Shown: positions 22,601 through 29,067 of the stretch, piece after piece
Layout: each line of letters starts with the position of its first letter
Position numbering within the stretch: position 1 is the stretch's first letter
DNA from: a virus
Virus record (IMG/VR): IMGVR_UViG_3300035659_003156
Span: 1-29,394 of that record
DNA: 29,394 bases
Strand: one strand, 5' to 3'
The notes under the pieces: model-generated
Databases searched by the model: none
Seen by the model: the letters and a program-made list of their open reading frames with translations, nothing else
What the model was told of the DNA's origin: nothing
Translations under genes and position numbers: made by a program

Positions 22601-23625
22601 CAACGTCCAACGATCATCCTCGCACGCTCGTGGCGAATCCCATGGACGTAGCCCTGATCGTTTTTCAGAACGAACTCGGCCTAGGGCAGGTGCCGTCCCT
22701 TCCAGAATCTTCCTGGAAGCTCTACGATCCTGCGCAGTGGGATCCGGCGAACACCACGAACCCCACCTTGATCCAGCCCAATCCTGCGCTCGACGTGGAG
22801 CAGTTCCTTTTCTACCGGAATGGCATTTTCTCCGGCTACCTTTTCGAATTCACGTTTCCGCAGCCCATCGAGGCAAAGCAGTTCCTCGAGTTTGAACTCT
22901 TCCGCGCGCTGGGAGGGTACCTGCTGGTGCTACCGGACGGGCGGCTCTCGCCACGCTTCTTTTTGCCGCCTTACAGCCTGGCCAACGTCTTCTCGTTCAA
23001 CGAGCGTAACATCAGCGTGCTGCCCGGCGTCGAGCGCCATCCCATCATCAACCAAGTGACCTACCGGATGGATTACGACGGCAGCAAGTTCCAAACCGAC
23101 TTGCTCTTCCTCGACGCCCCTTCGCTCCAGCAATACGGACTGGCCGGGCAACACACAATTGAATCGAAGGGCCTGAAGCTGGCCCGAGGCGGGGCGTCCT
23201 TGGCCGGGCTCACAGCCACGCGCATCTTTCGCCGTTACGGCGGCATGGACCCCGTAGGGGGAGCGCCTAATGGCGGCGCGGTCACCCTGGCCGTGACCAG
23301 CCACTTCATGACCCTGACCGTCGAGGTGGGAGACTACGTCTTTCTCTCGCACCCGCTGCTGCCGAATTTCGCGACCGGCCGGCGGGGCGTCGCGAACCGG
23401 ATCTGCGAGGTGATCGAGAAGCAGCCAGACTATGCGGAAGGCACCATGACCTATCGTCTCCTCGACGTCGGCTGGGTCGTCTGCAAGAGACTGCCGCGTA
23501 TCGCGCCGGTCGGCACGCCCGCGTGGCCGAGCGCCACGTCGGCCCAGCGCGACCGCTATATGTTCGCCTGTGCCGATGCCACAAAGCAGTACAGCGACGG
23601 CACGGCGGGAAAAACGATCTTTTGA
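19657..23625 (+). CDS. Tail hub protein with inserted (alpha/alpha) glycosidase-like domain
   Basis: 1322 residues. The C-terminal half (~845-1322) is a baseplate hub of the DUF2163/gpL-like kind: VPQGVQQSIQQLEGQGSIGALELEAIDGSGF, GRKATLKVGYPGMSSADF, and VTLAVTSHFMTLTVEVGDYVFLSHP. The central part (~517-840) is helical and has the marks of an (alpha/alpha)6 toroid enzyme of carbohydrate-active type: QAYIRNGAVAWVCYAYAIYLERTGDFARA and STEHNIDCYFAFDKAARV (~606-623). A further toroid-like segment RCWIYGAALAIITF lies at ~305-318. Between these (~345-515) is a beta-sandwich (LEDAEDGSTARWTLESG onward) like a carbohydrate-binding module. The protein would attach the tail to the cell and could degrade a surface polysaccharide. 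The enzyme reaction cannot be named from the sequence. Confidence 0.72.
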   Translation: MAEVKDYYPGDLASALDSTLAWLLSRLNANVSPFAGNAVATPTDPAFVEGAMNTTEGTYSVLAQEKCPNIVLDPTAGVELDAQAGPDGFPINYCATPLLSGNLLVNVLPLSAATAVSGRAFNLLAPASEYRVDVYARTDAFYYKGSSAIADDSTWRVSCTGAGTAIAFLMPAASPQPAPGSWTSDVVGWVAHSNLGVGNRLRDYFVRVFSKTDIEYLKEDNIPIIVQDPTHARFGSSRVLGSGTPTAHVIYNDPVLGEVDLYSTLQNLAVYSDLPRSIEVPPGDPDFASPGSLVGSNLAYIQNRCWIYGAALAIITFSVTGLWEAARRIVTRLNALREDPGYLPSLILEDAEDGSTARWTLESGAGSAANLFDSSEPPSGSNVISLTATSAPTTWSYAGAGLPDTADSVVHFRYKAGVDHKFLLGVTSLTGQVTSIEFVSSGTAGYNPVSKAITAVLGLAVDTWRTLSQNLNALIEQYVPGETISSINSFRVSLESAGNLTLDNLSLGAPQPEGSLSFSYDVYNGQVDQAYIRNGAVAWVCYAYAIYLERTGDFARAALGLESMLNYLFSQQCTTEDTRHNLIMVGWGRYQNPGYQYVPGQLTSVSTEHNIDCYFAFDKAARVLPTAAQNLLDRGLITPVQYTSLKSTATTAGTKAGEIRSALLNQLWIPASGGAKGHFAQGASSSGADTSLALDAAGSWAAMFCHEAGEDARAVECLEFIYETFFLTDRQILKSSDPDSFNQAYEQLTAFDGFQPYADSTGGYSDSPASVWMEGTWGALAAYLRLSDNASLQAYFAANYAGGLDAFLARLIESMKIVATTTGHQGLLSFSLAARGLPWEFSVRMTIGSTAWFWLTATRNDVLFTNTSPPLLGRPYLKVPQGVQQSIQQLEGQGSIGALELEAIDGSGFMTALVSAGKLEGRKATLKVGYPGMSSADFVTLATQEIESIATLPDLTGYVLECRDLKRSAKTKIFTRADDGSATSNDHPRTLVANPMDVALIVFQNELGLGQVPSLPESSWKLYDPAQWDPANTTNPTLIQPNPALDVEQFLFYRNGIFSGYLFEFTFPQPIEAKQFLEFELFRALGGYLLVLPDGRLSPRFFLPPYSLANVFSFNERNISVLPGVERHPIINQVTYRMDYDGSKFQTDLLFLDAPSLQQYGLAGQHTIESKGLKLARGGASLAGLTATRIFRRYGGMDPVGGAPNGGAVTLAVTSHFMTLTVEVGDYVFLSHPLLPNFATGRRGVANRICEVIEKQPDYAEGTMTYRLLDVGWVVCKRLPRIAPVGTPAWPSATSAQRDRYMFACADATKQYSDGTAGKTIF

Positions 23626-23720
23626 TCTACCCATCGGCTCATTGACCCGTCGGTCCCACGAGTTGATGGGTAGATGGCTCGATGCACCGATGGTCCAATG
23701 ATTCGATGGCTCGATGAGGC
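23626..23720 (+). repeat. Octamer word-repeat palindrome, GATGGCTC family, intergenic
   Basis: Left words: GATCTACC, CATCGGCT, CATTGACC, CGTCGGTC. Right words: TTGATGGG, TAGATGGC, TCGATGCA, CCGATGGT, CCAATGAT, TCGATGGC, TCGATGAG. It has an 8-nt period throughout. The unit TCGATGAGGC provides the GAGG at 23716-23719 that is the only ribosome binding candidate for the next gene. Confidence 0.85.
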
Positions 23721-23729
23721 GATGAGCAA

Positions 23730-24215
23730 ATGGCACAACTGACATGGGCATTGATCCCGGGAGCAGTCGACCTCCCTGATTCCAACCTCGCCGCCGACCA
23801 GCCGCTAACGGACTACTCCCTCACCAAGATTTCGAATAACGCGAAGTTTGCCGCGGTGAGGCCGGAGACCTTCTACGGCTGGTACAAGAACGGCGAAACC
23901 GTGCAACTCCCCGTCAGTCCAGTAGACGGCTACCACTACGCCCGCTCGGAACTCGAATACGAGATCGCGGCTTGGTGCTCGCGCTCGCCCGCAGGCGGAG
24001 CGGCCACCAATGGCGCGACCACTAAGCCGGCCCGCGCCAACGTCAACGATGGCCCGGGAAGCCTCTTCCTGATGGATTTCTGGGTCCAAGAGAAGAACGA
24101 GGCCAACCCGGGCCTCATTCACTGCCAAGTTCACTACTGGAACAGTGGGACCGAGGTCCCGACCAACGGCGGATTTGTGAAAGTGCGGACCATCGCGACG
24201 CGGCTGTCGGGATAA
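23730..24215 (+). CDS. Tail-tip associated protein, unknown
   Basis: 161 residues directly after the hub gene. It is a mixed beta protein without a signal peptide: QLTWALIPGAVDLPDSNLAADQPLTDYSLTKISNNAKFAAV at the start, FYGWYKNGETVQLPVSPVDGYHYARSELEYE (~48-78), and FLMDFWVQEKNEANPGLIHCQVHYWN in the C-terminal half. The N-terminal hydrophobic region and the aromatic residues recall structural tail proteins found after the hub in related phages, but I recognise no family. The start is preceded by octamer repeat sequence, which provides GAGG. Confidence 0.5.
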   Translation: MAQLTWALIPGAVDLPDSNLAADQPLTDYSLTKISNNAKFAAVRPETFYGWYKNGETVQLPVSPVDGYHYARSELEYEIAAWCSRSPAGGAATNGATTKPARANVNDGPGSLFLMDFWVQEKNEANPGLIHCQVHYWNSGTEVPTNGGFVKVRTIATRLSG

Positions 24216-24225
24216 AACCAGCGGC

Positions 24226-24287
24226 CAGCCATCAGCCTTCAGCAAGCAGTGAAGGGGAATGGCTGAGAGCTGAAAGCTGAGGGCTTG
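24226..24287 (+). repeat. Word-repeat palindrome, AGCCATC / AGCTGAG family, intergenic
   Basis: The left arm (24226-24250) is AGCCATC, AGCCTTC, AGCAAGC. The right arm (24260-24287) is GGCTGAG, AGCTGAA, AGCTGAG, GGCTTG. The right arm provides GAGGG (24279-24283), the ribosome binding site for ATG 24292. Confidence 0.85.
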
Positions 24288-24291
24288 TGAC

Positions 24292-24954
24292 ATGGCTATC
24301 GTTCGAACCGTTCTTCCCCGCAAAGGGATCATCCAGCCGAAGCATGGCGACAACTACGAGGCGGACCTGGACACCAATTGGGAGTTGATCGACTCGCTCC
24401 TGCAAGACAGCGCGGACGTCCACACCGCCGTGCTCGCCGCCGGGACTGTCGAAGCTTGGTTGCAGGACCGCGGCCTGTGTGGGGTCATCTCCGGCTTCGG
24501 CCTCTCGACCTCGGCGGATCTGACTCCCGGCCTCTCGGCTGGAGTGCTCTACGCCCAGGGCAAACGCTATGCGCCCGCCTCCGCGCCCAACCCGGGCCCC
24601 GCGCCTGCCAACTCCACGAGCTACCTCTGGTACAACGCTTCGAGCGGTTTCTACTACAACCTCACCGGTTCCCCGGCGGCCACGGGTGACGCCTACTTGG
24701 GCCGCGTCATCGCCGATGCCACGCGCGTGACGGAGGTCACCACAGCCACCAGGATCTACGGGCAGATTGCGGTGACCGCACCGGCGGCCGGCAGTTTCAA
24801 CGTCGCGCACCACCTGGGCCGCGCTCCTCTCGGGGCTCTGGTCTCGATGACTTCCAGTGGAGCCGTCTGGTTCCAACCCACGATGTGGGACAGCACAGAT
24901 CTCTTGTTAGTGGCTTCCGAAGCGGGAGTCACGGCGAAGGTGGAAATATGGTGA
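24292..24954 (+). CDS. Tail fibre / spike-anchoring protein (probable)
   Basis: 220 residues. The N-terminus IVRTVLPRKGIIQPKHGDNYEADLDTNWELIDSLLQD is the typical beginning of phage fibre-attachment proteins (a short strand, then 'NYEADLDTNWELID'). The middle part is a beta region with YLWYNASSGFYYNLTGSP and GDAYLGRVIADATRVTEV (~112-145). The C-terminal ~50 residues (FNVAHHLGRAPLGALVSMTSSGAVWFQP) resemble the tip domain found in several tail-fibre proteins. The gene is placed immediately before the spike and overlaps its start by 7 nt, so the two probably assemble together, this one as the connector or as an alternative fibre. Confidence 0.6.
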   Translation: MAIVRTVLPRKGIIQPKHGDNYEADLDTNWELIDSLLQDSADVHTAVLAAGTVEAWLQDRGLCGVISGFGLSTSADLTPGLSAGVLYAQGKRYAPASAPNPGPAPANSTSYLWYNASSGFYYNLTGSPAATGDAYLGRVIADATRVTEVTTATRIYGQIAVTAPAAGSFNVAHHLGRAPLGALVSMTSSGAVWFQPTMWDSTDLLLVASEAGVTAKVEIW

Positions 24955-27764
24955 GAAAAGCAGGAGTCAGAAGTCAGAATTCAGAAGTCAGAGAAAGCCT
25001 CGTGGCTCTGCTCGTCGCTTGTCACTTGTCACTCGTCACTGCTTTCTGCCAGCAGCCGCAGACCTCGACAGCGCCGGTTTTCGCTGCCAACGCGAAGTAC
25101 GTGCAGGGTGTCGGTCCCGGGTACTGGCCGACGGCGGGCGCGGGCCTGACGTTGAACCTTGCGGCCGGCGCGGCCTTCTGCAACACCTCGCCGGTGGACT
25201 ACACCAGCGGGACGTTGGCGATGGCCGCGAGCCAGACTAATTATGTCTATCTCGACCCCGCGGCGAGCTGCGCGCCGGCGTCGAACACCACAGGGTTCTC
25301 GATTGGCCAGATTCCAATCGCCAAGGTTGTGACGGACGCTTCGGCCATCTCCAGCATCACCGACCTGCGCATCTGGTTCGTGCCGCTTCCCTGCACTATG
25401 AACTCCGCCGGAGCGGTTACCTGCGCGGCGCTCGGCACGGACCAGAACCTCACGCTCACGCCCAGCGGTACCGGCTTTACGCAGATCGGCGACAAGCTCC
25501 TCACGCCTAATCACGGCATCTACGACTGGGGGGTGGAGGATCTGGATCTCACCACTAACTATGACCCGGCTGCAGACCTGCTGCGCGACCCCAGCAAGAG
25601 TACCTGGGATGTGTGTATCTCTTGCGGCGGCGACGAGGTCTCGCTCTGGCGCGGCGCCCCGACCAGCGGGAGTCCGACTGTGACCAAGAAGTGGAGTGTG
25701 GGTTTTGCCGGCGACATGCGTGTGGAGAACGACATCTTCACTCCACGCCTGAACAACCTCCGCTTCGCCGACCAGTTCCCGGGAGCGGACGCCTGCGCCA
25801 AAATCAACAACGCCGCCAAGGACCTGTTCGTGCAGGGCGGCGTGGTGGACGCCCGGAATTTCTTCGGGCCGCAGACCTGCGCCACGGATCCCTTTGCCGA
25901 CGTGACCGCCCCCAGCGGAGTCTTGCTGCTCGGCGAAGCCACCTTCAACGTGTCGGCCACCTGGAATATCCCCGCGAATTGGACCGTGCGCGGCATCTAC
26001 GGCGGACGCAAGATGTCGGCGCCCACGAATGATTTCGACAACGGCACGGTGCTCAAGTGGACGGGCGCGGCGAACGGCATCGTGGTGAAGATTTTCAACG
26101 TCCACCACGTCATCTTTCAGGACTTCACCATCAATGGGAACGCGACGAACGGCGTCACCGGAATCCTGCTTAACAGTGACGGCATCGTCCCCACGCACAA
26201 CGTCGCTCTCGAGAACTTCAACATCTACCAATGCGCCGTCGGCATTCAATGGGGAATCGATACTCCTCCCTACAGTGCTTCCTTCCAGGTCAGCGATATC
26301 CACATGCGGAACTTCCATATTGCCTCGAACGTGCAAAACGGGCCCTCCACCGGCATTTCCACGATCAGCCGCGCTAGCAATGTTGTGACGGTCGTGCTGG
26401 CGGCGAATGCTATCCTCTCCGTCGGCGATACCGTGACCATTGCCGGCGTCACCGACCCGTCCTTCAACGGCACGTTCGTCATAACCTCCGTCTCCGCCAG
26501 CAACGGAACGACATACACCTACGACCAGTCCGGCTCGAATGCCAGCAGCACGGGTGGAACCTGCACGCGCAAGTTCTCCGAGGGCATCATTATTTCGAGC
26601 GGCGGCGCAGCCACCGACAGCGTGGTGGAAGGCGGAGCCATCCAGGTGGTGAACATCGGCGTGGACGTGCGCATCGTGGGCTACGTCACCTTCAAGCGTC
26701 TCGCCTGTGGATCGCTGGCGGGAACGACACCGGCCTGCTTCCGCGTCGTCACCGCCAACCACCTCATCATCGAGGAGTGCGAGAGCGAGTCCGGTGCGAC
26801 AGGGGTGGACTTCGTGAGGGCGCCCGCCAGCATTTGGAGTTCGCTGAATGGTGTGCTCAGTCTGCTCTATAACGTCATAAACGAGCCGGTCAATATCACT
26901 CAGGGCACCACGGTGGTCAGCATCGGCAACAAGGGCCCGGCCACCGCCACGCTCAACAACGCGATTTCCACCCTCATTAGCATTGGCGACCGCGTGAATC
27001 CGGACGTGGGCTGGAGCCTGACGGCAGGCAGGCTGCATTCCCTCGCCGGCGCAGGCCTGACCCTGGATAGGACCGCAAGCTTGGCCTGGGCCGACGCCAG
27101 CGGCAGCAAGGACACGTTGCTGCAACGGGAAGCAGCGAACGTCCTGGCGCTGCGGAACGGAACGAACGCGCAGACGTTCAATACTTACAACACCTACACC
27201 AACGGCTCCAACTACGAGCGCGGCTTTGTCTCCTGGGGCAGCAATAAGCTCTCGCTGGGAACCGAAGCCGCAGGCTCCGGGACGGTGCGCGGGCTGGACC
27301 TGATAGGCAGCGGCATCACTTTCTACCCGCTGGGCAATCACAGCAACTCCCCCTGGGCCATGACCTCCGCGGGGAACTTCCGGGCCCAGACGGATAACAC
27401 CTACGACATCGGCGCGGTGGGCGCCAACCGCCCCAGGAGCGTTTACGCAGCAAGCCGCGTGGTCAGCGGCCTGAATGTGGTGACCTTCTCCGCCACGCCC
27501 ACCTTCGACGCGAGCCTCGGCAACACGCAAAAGATTACGCTCACCGACAACGTCACCAGTTCCGCCCTCTCGAACGCGGCGACGGGACAGACGCTCACCT
27601 TCGTCGTCTGCCAGGATTCTACCGGCGGCCGCACCTTTGTTTGGCCCTCAACTGTCCTGGGCGGTGTGACCATCGGCTCCACCGCCTCGAAATGCAGCGC
27701 GGAGGACTTCATTTTCGACGGGACGAACGCTTATGCGGTCAGCCCCGGCGCGACAAACATGTAA
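24948..27764 (+). CDS. Tailspike with right-handed beta-helix; signal-like N-terminus
   Basis: 938 residues from ATG 24948, overlapping the upstream gene by 7 nt. Residues ~16-35 (ESLVALLVACHLSLVTAFC) form a hydrophobic stretch after a basic n-region, so a Sec signal or a lipoprotein signal (LVAC is close to a lipobox) is possible. Residues ~42-150 are a beta module. From ~274 a pectate-lyase-type beta-helix is recognisable: FADQFPGADACAKINNAA, WNIPANWTVRGIYGG, HHVIFQDFTINGNATNGVTGILL, NFNIYQCAVGIQWG. Such spikes bind and often cut capsular or other polysaccharides. The C-terminal part has NTYDIGAVGANRPRSVYAAS (~817-836), typical of fibre knob regions. The last phage gene; the prophage end follows. 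Confidence 0.75.
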   Translation: MVRKAGVRSQNSEVRESLVALLVACHLSLVTAFCQQPQTSTAPVFAANAKYVQGVGPGYWPTAGAGLTLNLAAGAAFCNTSPVDYTSGTLAMAASQTNYVYLDPAASCAPASNTTGFSIGQIPIAKVVTDASAISSITDLRIWFVPLPCTMNSAGAVTCAALGTDQNLTLTPSGTGFTQIGDKLLTPNHGIYDWGVEDLDLTTNYDPAADLLRDPSKSTWDVCISCGGDEVSLWRGAPTSGSPTVTKKWSVGFAGDMRVENDIFTPRLNNLRFADQFPGADACAKINNAAKDLFVQGGVVDARNFFGPQTCATDPFADVTAPSGVLLLGEATFNVSATWNIPANWTVRGIYGGRKMSAPTNDFDNGTVLKWTGAANGIVVKIFNVHHVIFQDFTINGNATNGVTGILLNSDGIVPTHNVALENFNIYQCAVGIQWGIDTPPYSASFQVSDIHMRNFHIASNVQNGPSTGISTISRASNVVTVVLAANAILSVGDTVTIAGVTDPSFNGTFVITSVSASNGTTYTYDQSGSNASSTGGTCTRKFSEGIIISSGGAATDSVVEGGAIQVVNIGVDVRIVGYVTFKRLACGSLAGTTPACFRVVTANHLIIEECESESGATGVDFVRAPASIWSSLNGVLSLLYNVINEPVNITQGTTVVSIGNKGPATATLNNAISTLISIGDRVNPDVGWSLTAGRLHSLAGAGLTLDRTASLAWADASGSKDTLLQREAANVLALRNGTNAQTFNTYNTYTNGSNYERGFVSWGSNKLSLGTEAAGSGTVRGLDLIGSGITFYPLGNHSNSPWAMTSAGNFRAQTDNTYDIGAVGANRPRSVYAASRVVSGLNVVTFSATPTFDASLGNTQKITLTDNVTSSALSNAATGQTLTFVVCQDSTGGRTFVWPSTVLGGVTIGSTASKCSAEDFIFDGTNAYAVSPGATNM
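24962..25051 (+). repeat. Word-repeat arms, AGTCAGA and TGTCACT families, encoding a signal-like N-terminus
   Basis: The left array (24962-24993) has units of type AGTCAGA, AGTCAGA, ATTCAGA, AGTCAGA. The right array (25018-25046) has TGTCACT, TGTCACT, CGTCACT, GCTTTCT. The two words are not complementary, so no strong hairpin is expected. Together they encode most of the first 34 residues of the spike. Confidence 0.85.
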
Positions 27765-27881
27765 CGCGTTCATGAGGTCAGAGTTGTTCTGTAACTCTGA
27801 TGGCATAAGGTCATCGGCTCCTGGCCGCAGCGTGGCCTGTCAGAATCCGCCTCCTGTCCACCTCGCCGCCCACGATTTCCG
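27765..27881. other. Probable phage-host junction
   Basis: A 147-nt gap (27765-27911) separates the last phage gene from corA-like host DNA. It has an inverted repeat CAGAGTT / AACTCTG (27779-27799, 7-nt loop) without a T-tract, which may end the phage transcript. AGGTCA occurs twice (ATGAGGTCAG and ATAAGGTCAT). The attachment site or transposition end should lie here; the exact position cannot be fixed without the other end. Confidence 0.5.
27779..27799 (+). terminator. Possible transcription-end hairpin after the last phage gene
   Basis: 7-bp perfect stem CAGAGTT / AACTCTG with a 7-nt loop, 14 nt after the spike stop. No T-run follows, so it is a weak candidate. Confidence 0.3.
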
Positions 27882-27890
27882 TGCTATATT
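27882..27890 (+). promoter_or_regulatory. Extended -10 promoter for the CorA-like gene
   Basis: TGCTATATT, an extended -10 element (TGn + TATATT), ends 21 nt before ATG 27912. No convincing -35 is seen, as is common with extended -10 promoters. The predicted transcript would start near 27897, giving a very short leader. Confidence 0.5.
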
Positions 27891-27911
27891 GGGCGGCTTG
27901 AGACCGCGCCG

Positions 27912-28934
27912 ATGGCTGAGAGTCCACAACCTGCGCCTCCCGCCGTGCCTGATTCGCTGGCCGTGATTCCGGGCGTGCGGTGGTTCCATCTTTCGGACCC
28001 ATCCTCCTCCGCCCTGGATTACCTGGCCGGGCAATTCGGCATTCACCCCCTGCAAGTGGAAGACTGTCGCCACCGGCGTCAGACGGCGCGGCTGGAGGAG
28101 CACGAGCGCTACACCTTCGTGGTGATCAAGGTACTCGTCGCTCCGCACGGCGAGCGTCCTGCCAGCCACGGCGACGCTCCCGCGGCAAACTCGAACGCTC
28201 CGCACGCCGCTCCACCCGCCCCGAGCACAGCGCGGCTGCGTTTCGACGACTTCGACATCTTCCTCGGCCCCGACTACATCCTGACAGTGGACGAAGGGAA
28301 TTCGTCCCTGGTGCCCGCCGTTCTGCCGCGGATTGCCGCCGAAGCTTCGCTCCAAAGTCCCGACCGCATCGCGCACGCCTTGATCGACGCGGCGGTGGAT
28401 CAATACTTGCCGGCGCTCGACCGCTTGGGCGATTTCATCAACCAGTTGGAAGACCGCGTCATCCGCCACGCCTCGCCGGCCACCCTGCGCGAGATTTTCC
28501 GTCTCAAGCGCACGCTGCTCGATTTCCGTCGCGTGGCCACGGCCATGCGCGAGGCGGTCAACGGACTGGTCCGGCGCTACGACGCTCCCTCCGCAGTTGC
28601 CCGGCAGGCAGACCGCGAACTCCGCATTTATTATCGCGATGTGTATGACCACGTCGTGCGGGTGATCGACTTCATCGAAACCTACCGAGACCTGCTGACT
28701 GGTTCGCTGGATATTTATCTTTCCGCCGTCGCCAACCGCACCAACGAAGTAATGAAGATCCTCACCATCTGGGGCACCATCGCCTTGCCCCTGCTCATCC
28801 TGACCAGCTTCTATGGCATGAACGTCGACCTCCCCTTCCAGAAGCACTCGTACGTCCTGGGGATCATAGGGCTGGCGATGGGAGTCTCGGTGCTGGCCAT
28901 TTACTATTATTTCCGGCGAAAACACTGGTTCTGA
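27912..28934 (+). CDS. corA: CorA-family divalent metal ion transporter (host gene)
   Basis: 340 residues, normal for CorA. The cytoplasmic domain (~20-270) contains the usual mix of strands and a long helical bundle (e.g. ALIDAAVDQYLPALDRLGDFINQLEDRVIRHASPATLREIFRLKRTLLDFRR, ~158-210). The C-terminus has two membrane helices, ~283-300 and ~315-333, with the family signature YGMN at ~301-304 right after the first helix (LPLLILTSFYGMN). It forms a pentameric channel for Mg2+ or Co2+/Ni2+ in the inner membrane. A Pro/Ala-rich segment (~80-105) is inserted in the cytoplasmic domain. It has its own promoter-like sequence and base composition like the neighbouring host gene, so it marks the outside of the phage. 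Confidence 0.88.
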   Translation: MAESPQPAPPAVPDSLAVIPGVRWFHLSDPSSSALDYLAGQFGIHPLQVEDCRHRRQTARLEEHERYTFVVIKVLVAPHGERPASHGDAPAANSNAPHAAPPAPSTARLRFDDFDIFLGPDYILTVDEGNSSLVPAVLPRIAAEASLQSPDRIAHALIDAAVDQYLPALDRLGDFINQLEDRVIRHASPATLREIFRLKRTLLDFRRVATAMREAVNGLVRRYDAPSAVARQADRELRIYYRDVYDHVVRVIDFIETYRDLLTGSLDIYLSAVANRTNEVMKILTIWGTIALPLLILTSFYGMNVDLPFQKHSYVLGIIGLAMGVSVLAIYYYFRRKHWF

Positions 28935-28956
28935 ACGCGTCCCCGCTTGCCAGTTG

Positions 28957-28965
28957 TGTTATCCT
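28957..28965 (+). promoter_or_regulatory. Possible extended -10 promoter for the PilZ-like gene
   Basis: TGTTATCCT (TGn + TATCCT) lies about 100 nt before ATG 29068. The predicted transcript would begin within the hairpin at 28968. A -35 is not evident. Confidence 0.35.
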
Positions 28966-28967
28966 CT

Positions 28968-28992
28968 GGCCGGCTCGGAGAGGGAGCCGGCC
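28968..28992 (+). other. Perfect 9-bp hairpin in the gap after corA
   Basis: GGCCGGCTC / GAGCCGGCC with a 7-nt loop GGAGAGG. It is GC-rich and without a T-tract. It may end the corA transcript or lie at the start of the next mRNA as a leader structure. Confidence 0.5.
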
Positions 28993-29067
28993 GAAGGATT
29001 CGTGTTGAGAATGCGACACCTTCCAGCGGACTGGCCCGACCAACGACGTCCCCAAGCGAGGTACGGC

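Larger units (their letters stand above)
1..27764 (+). mobile_element. Late region of a Mu-like temperate phage (prophage, right part)
   Basis: All genes up to 27764 are phage lysis, packaging, head, tail or fibre genes on one strand, with several ATGA-type overlaps. The order winged-helix protein, gp27-like, gp28-like, gp29-like, I/Z-like protease-scaffold is that of Mu-family phages. The tail is of the long non-contractile type because a tube protein, chaperone and tape measure are present and no sheath is seen. Bacterial housekeeping-type genes follow at 27912, so the element is integrated. The left end, integration or transposition genes and repressor are outside the window. No direct-repeat attachment site could be identified by eye. 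Confidence 0.88.

Noticed and set aside
25029-27530. Long (833-residue) open frame on the minus strand opposite the spike gene
   Set aside because: It mirrors the high third-position GC of the + strand gene, has Val/Arg/Gly/Asp-rich noise composition, no ribosome binding site and no recognisable domain.
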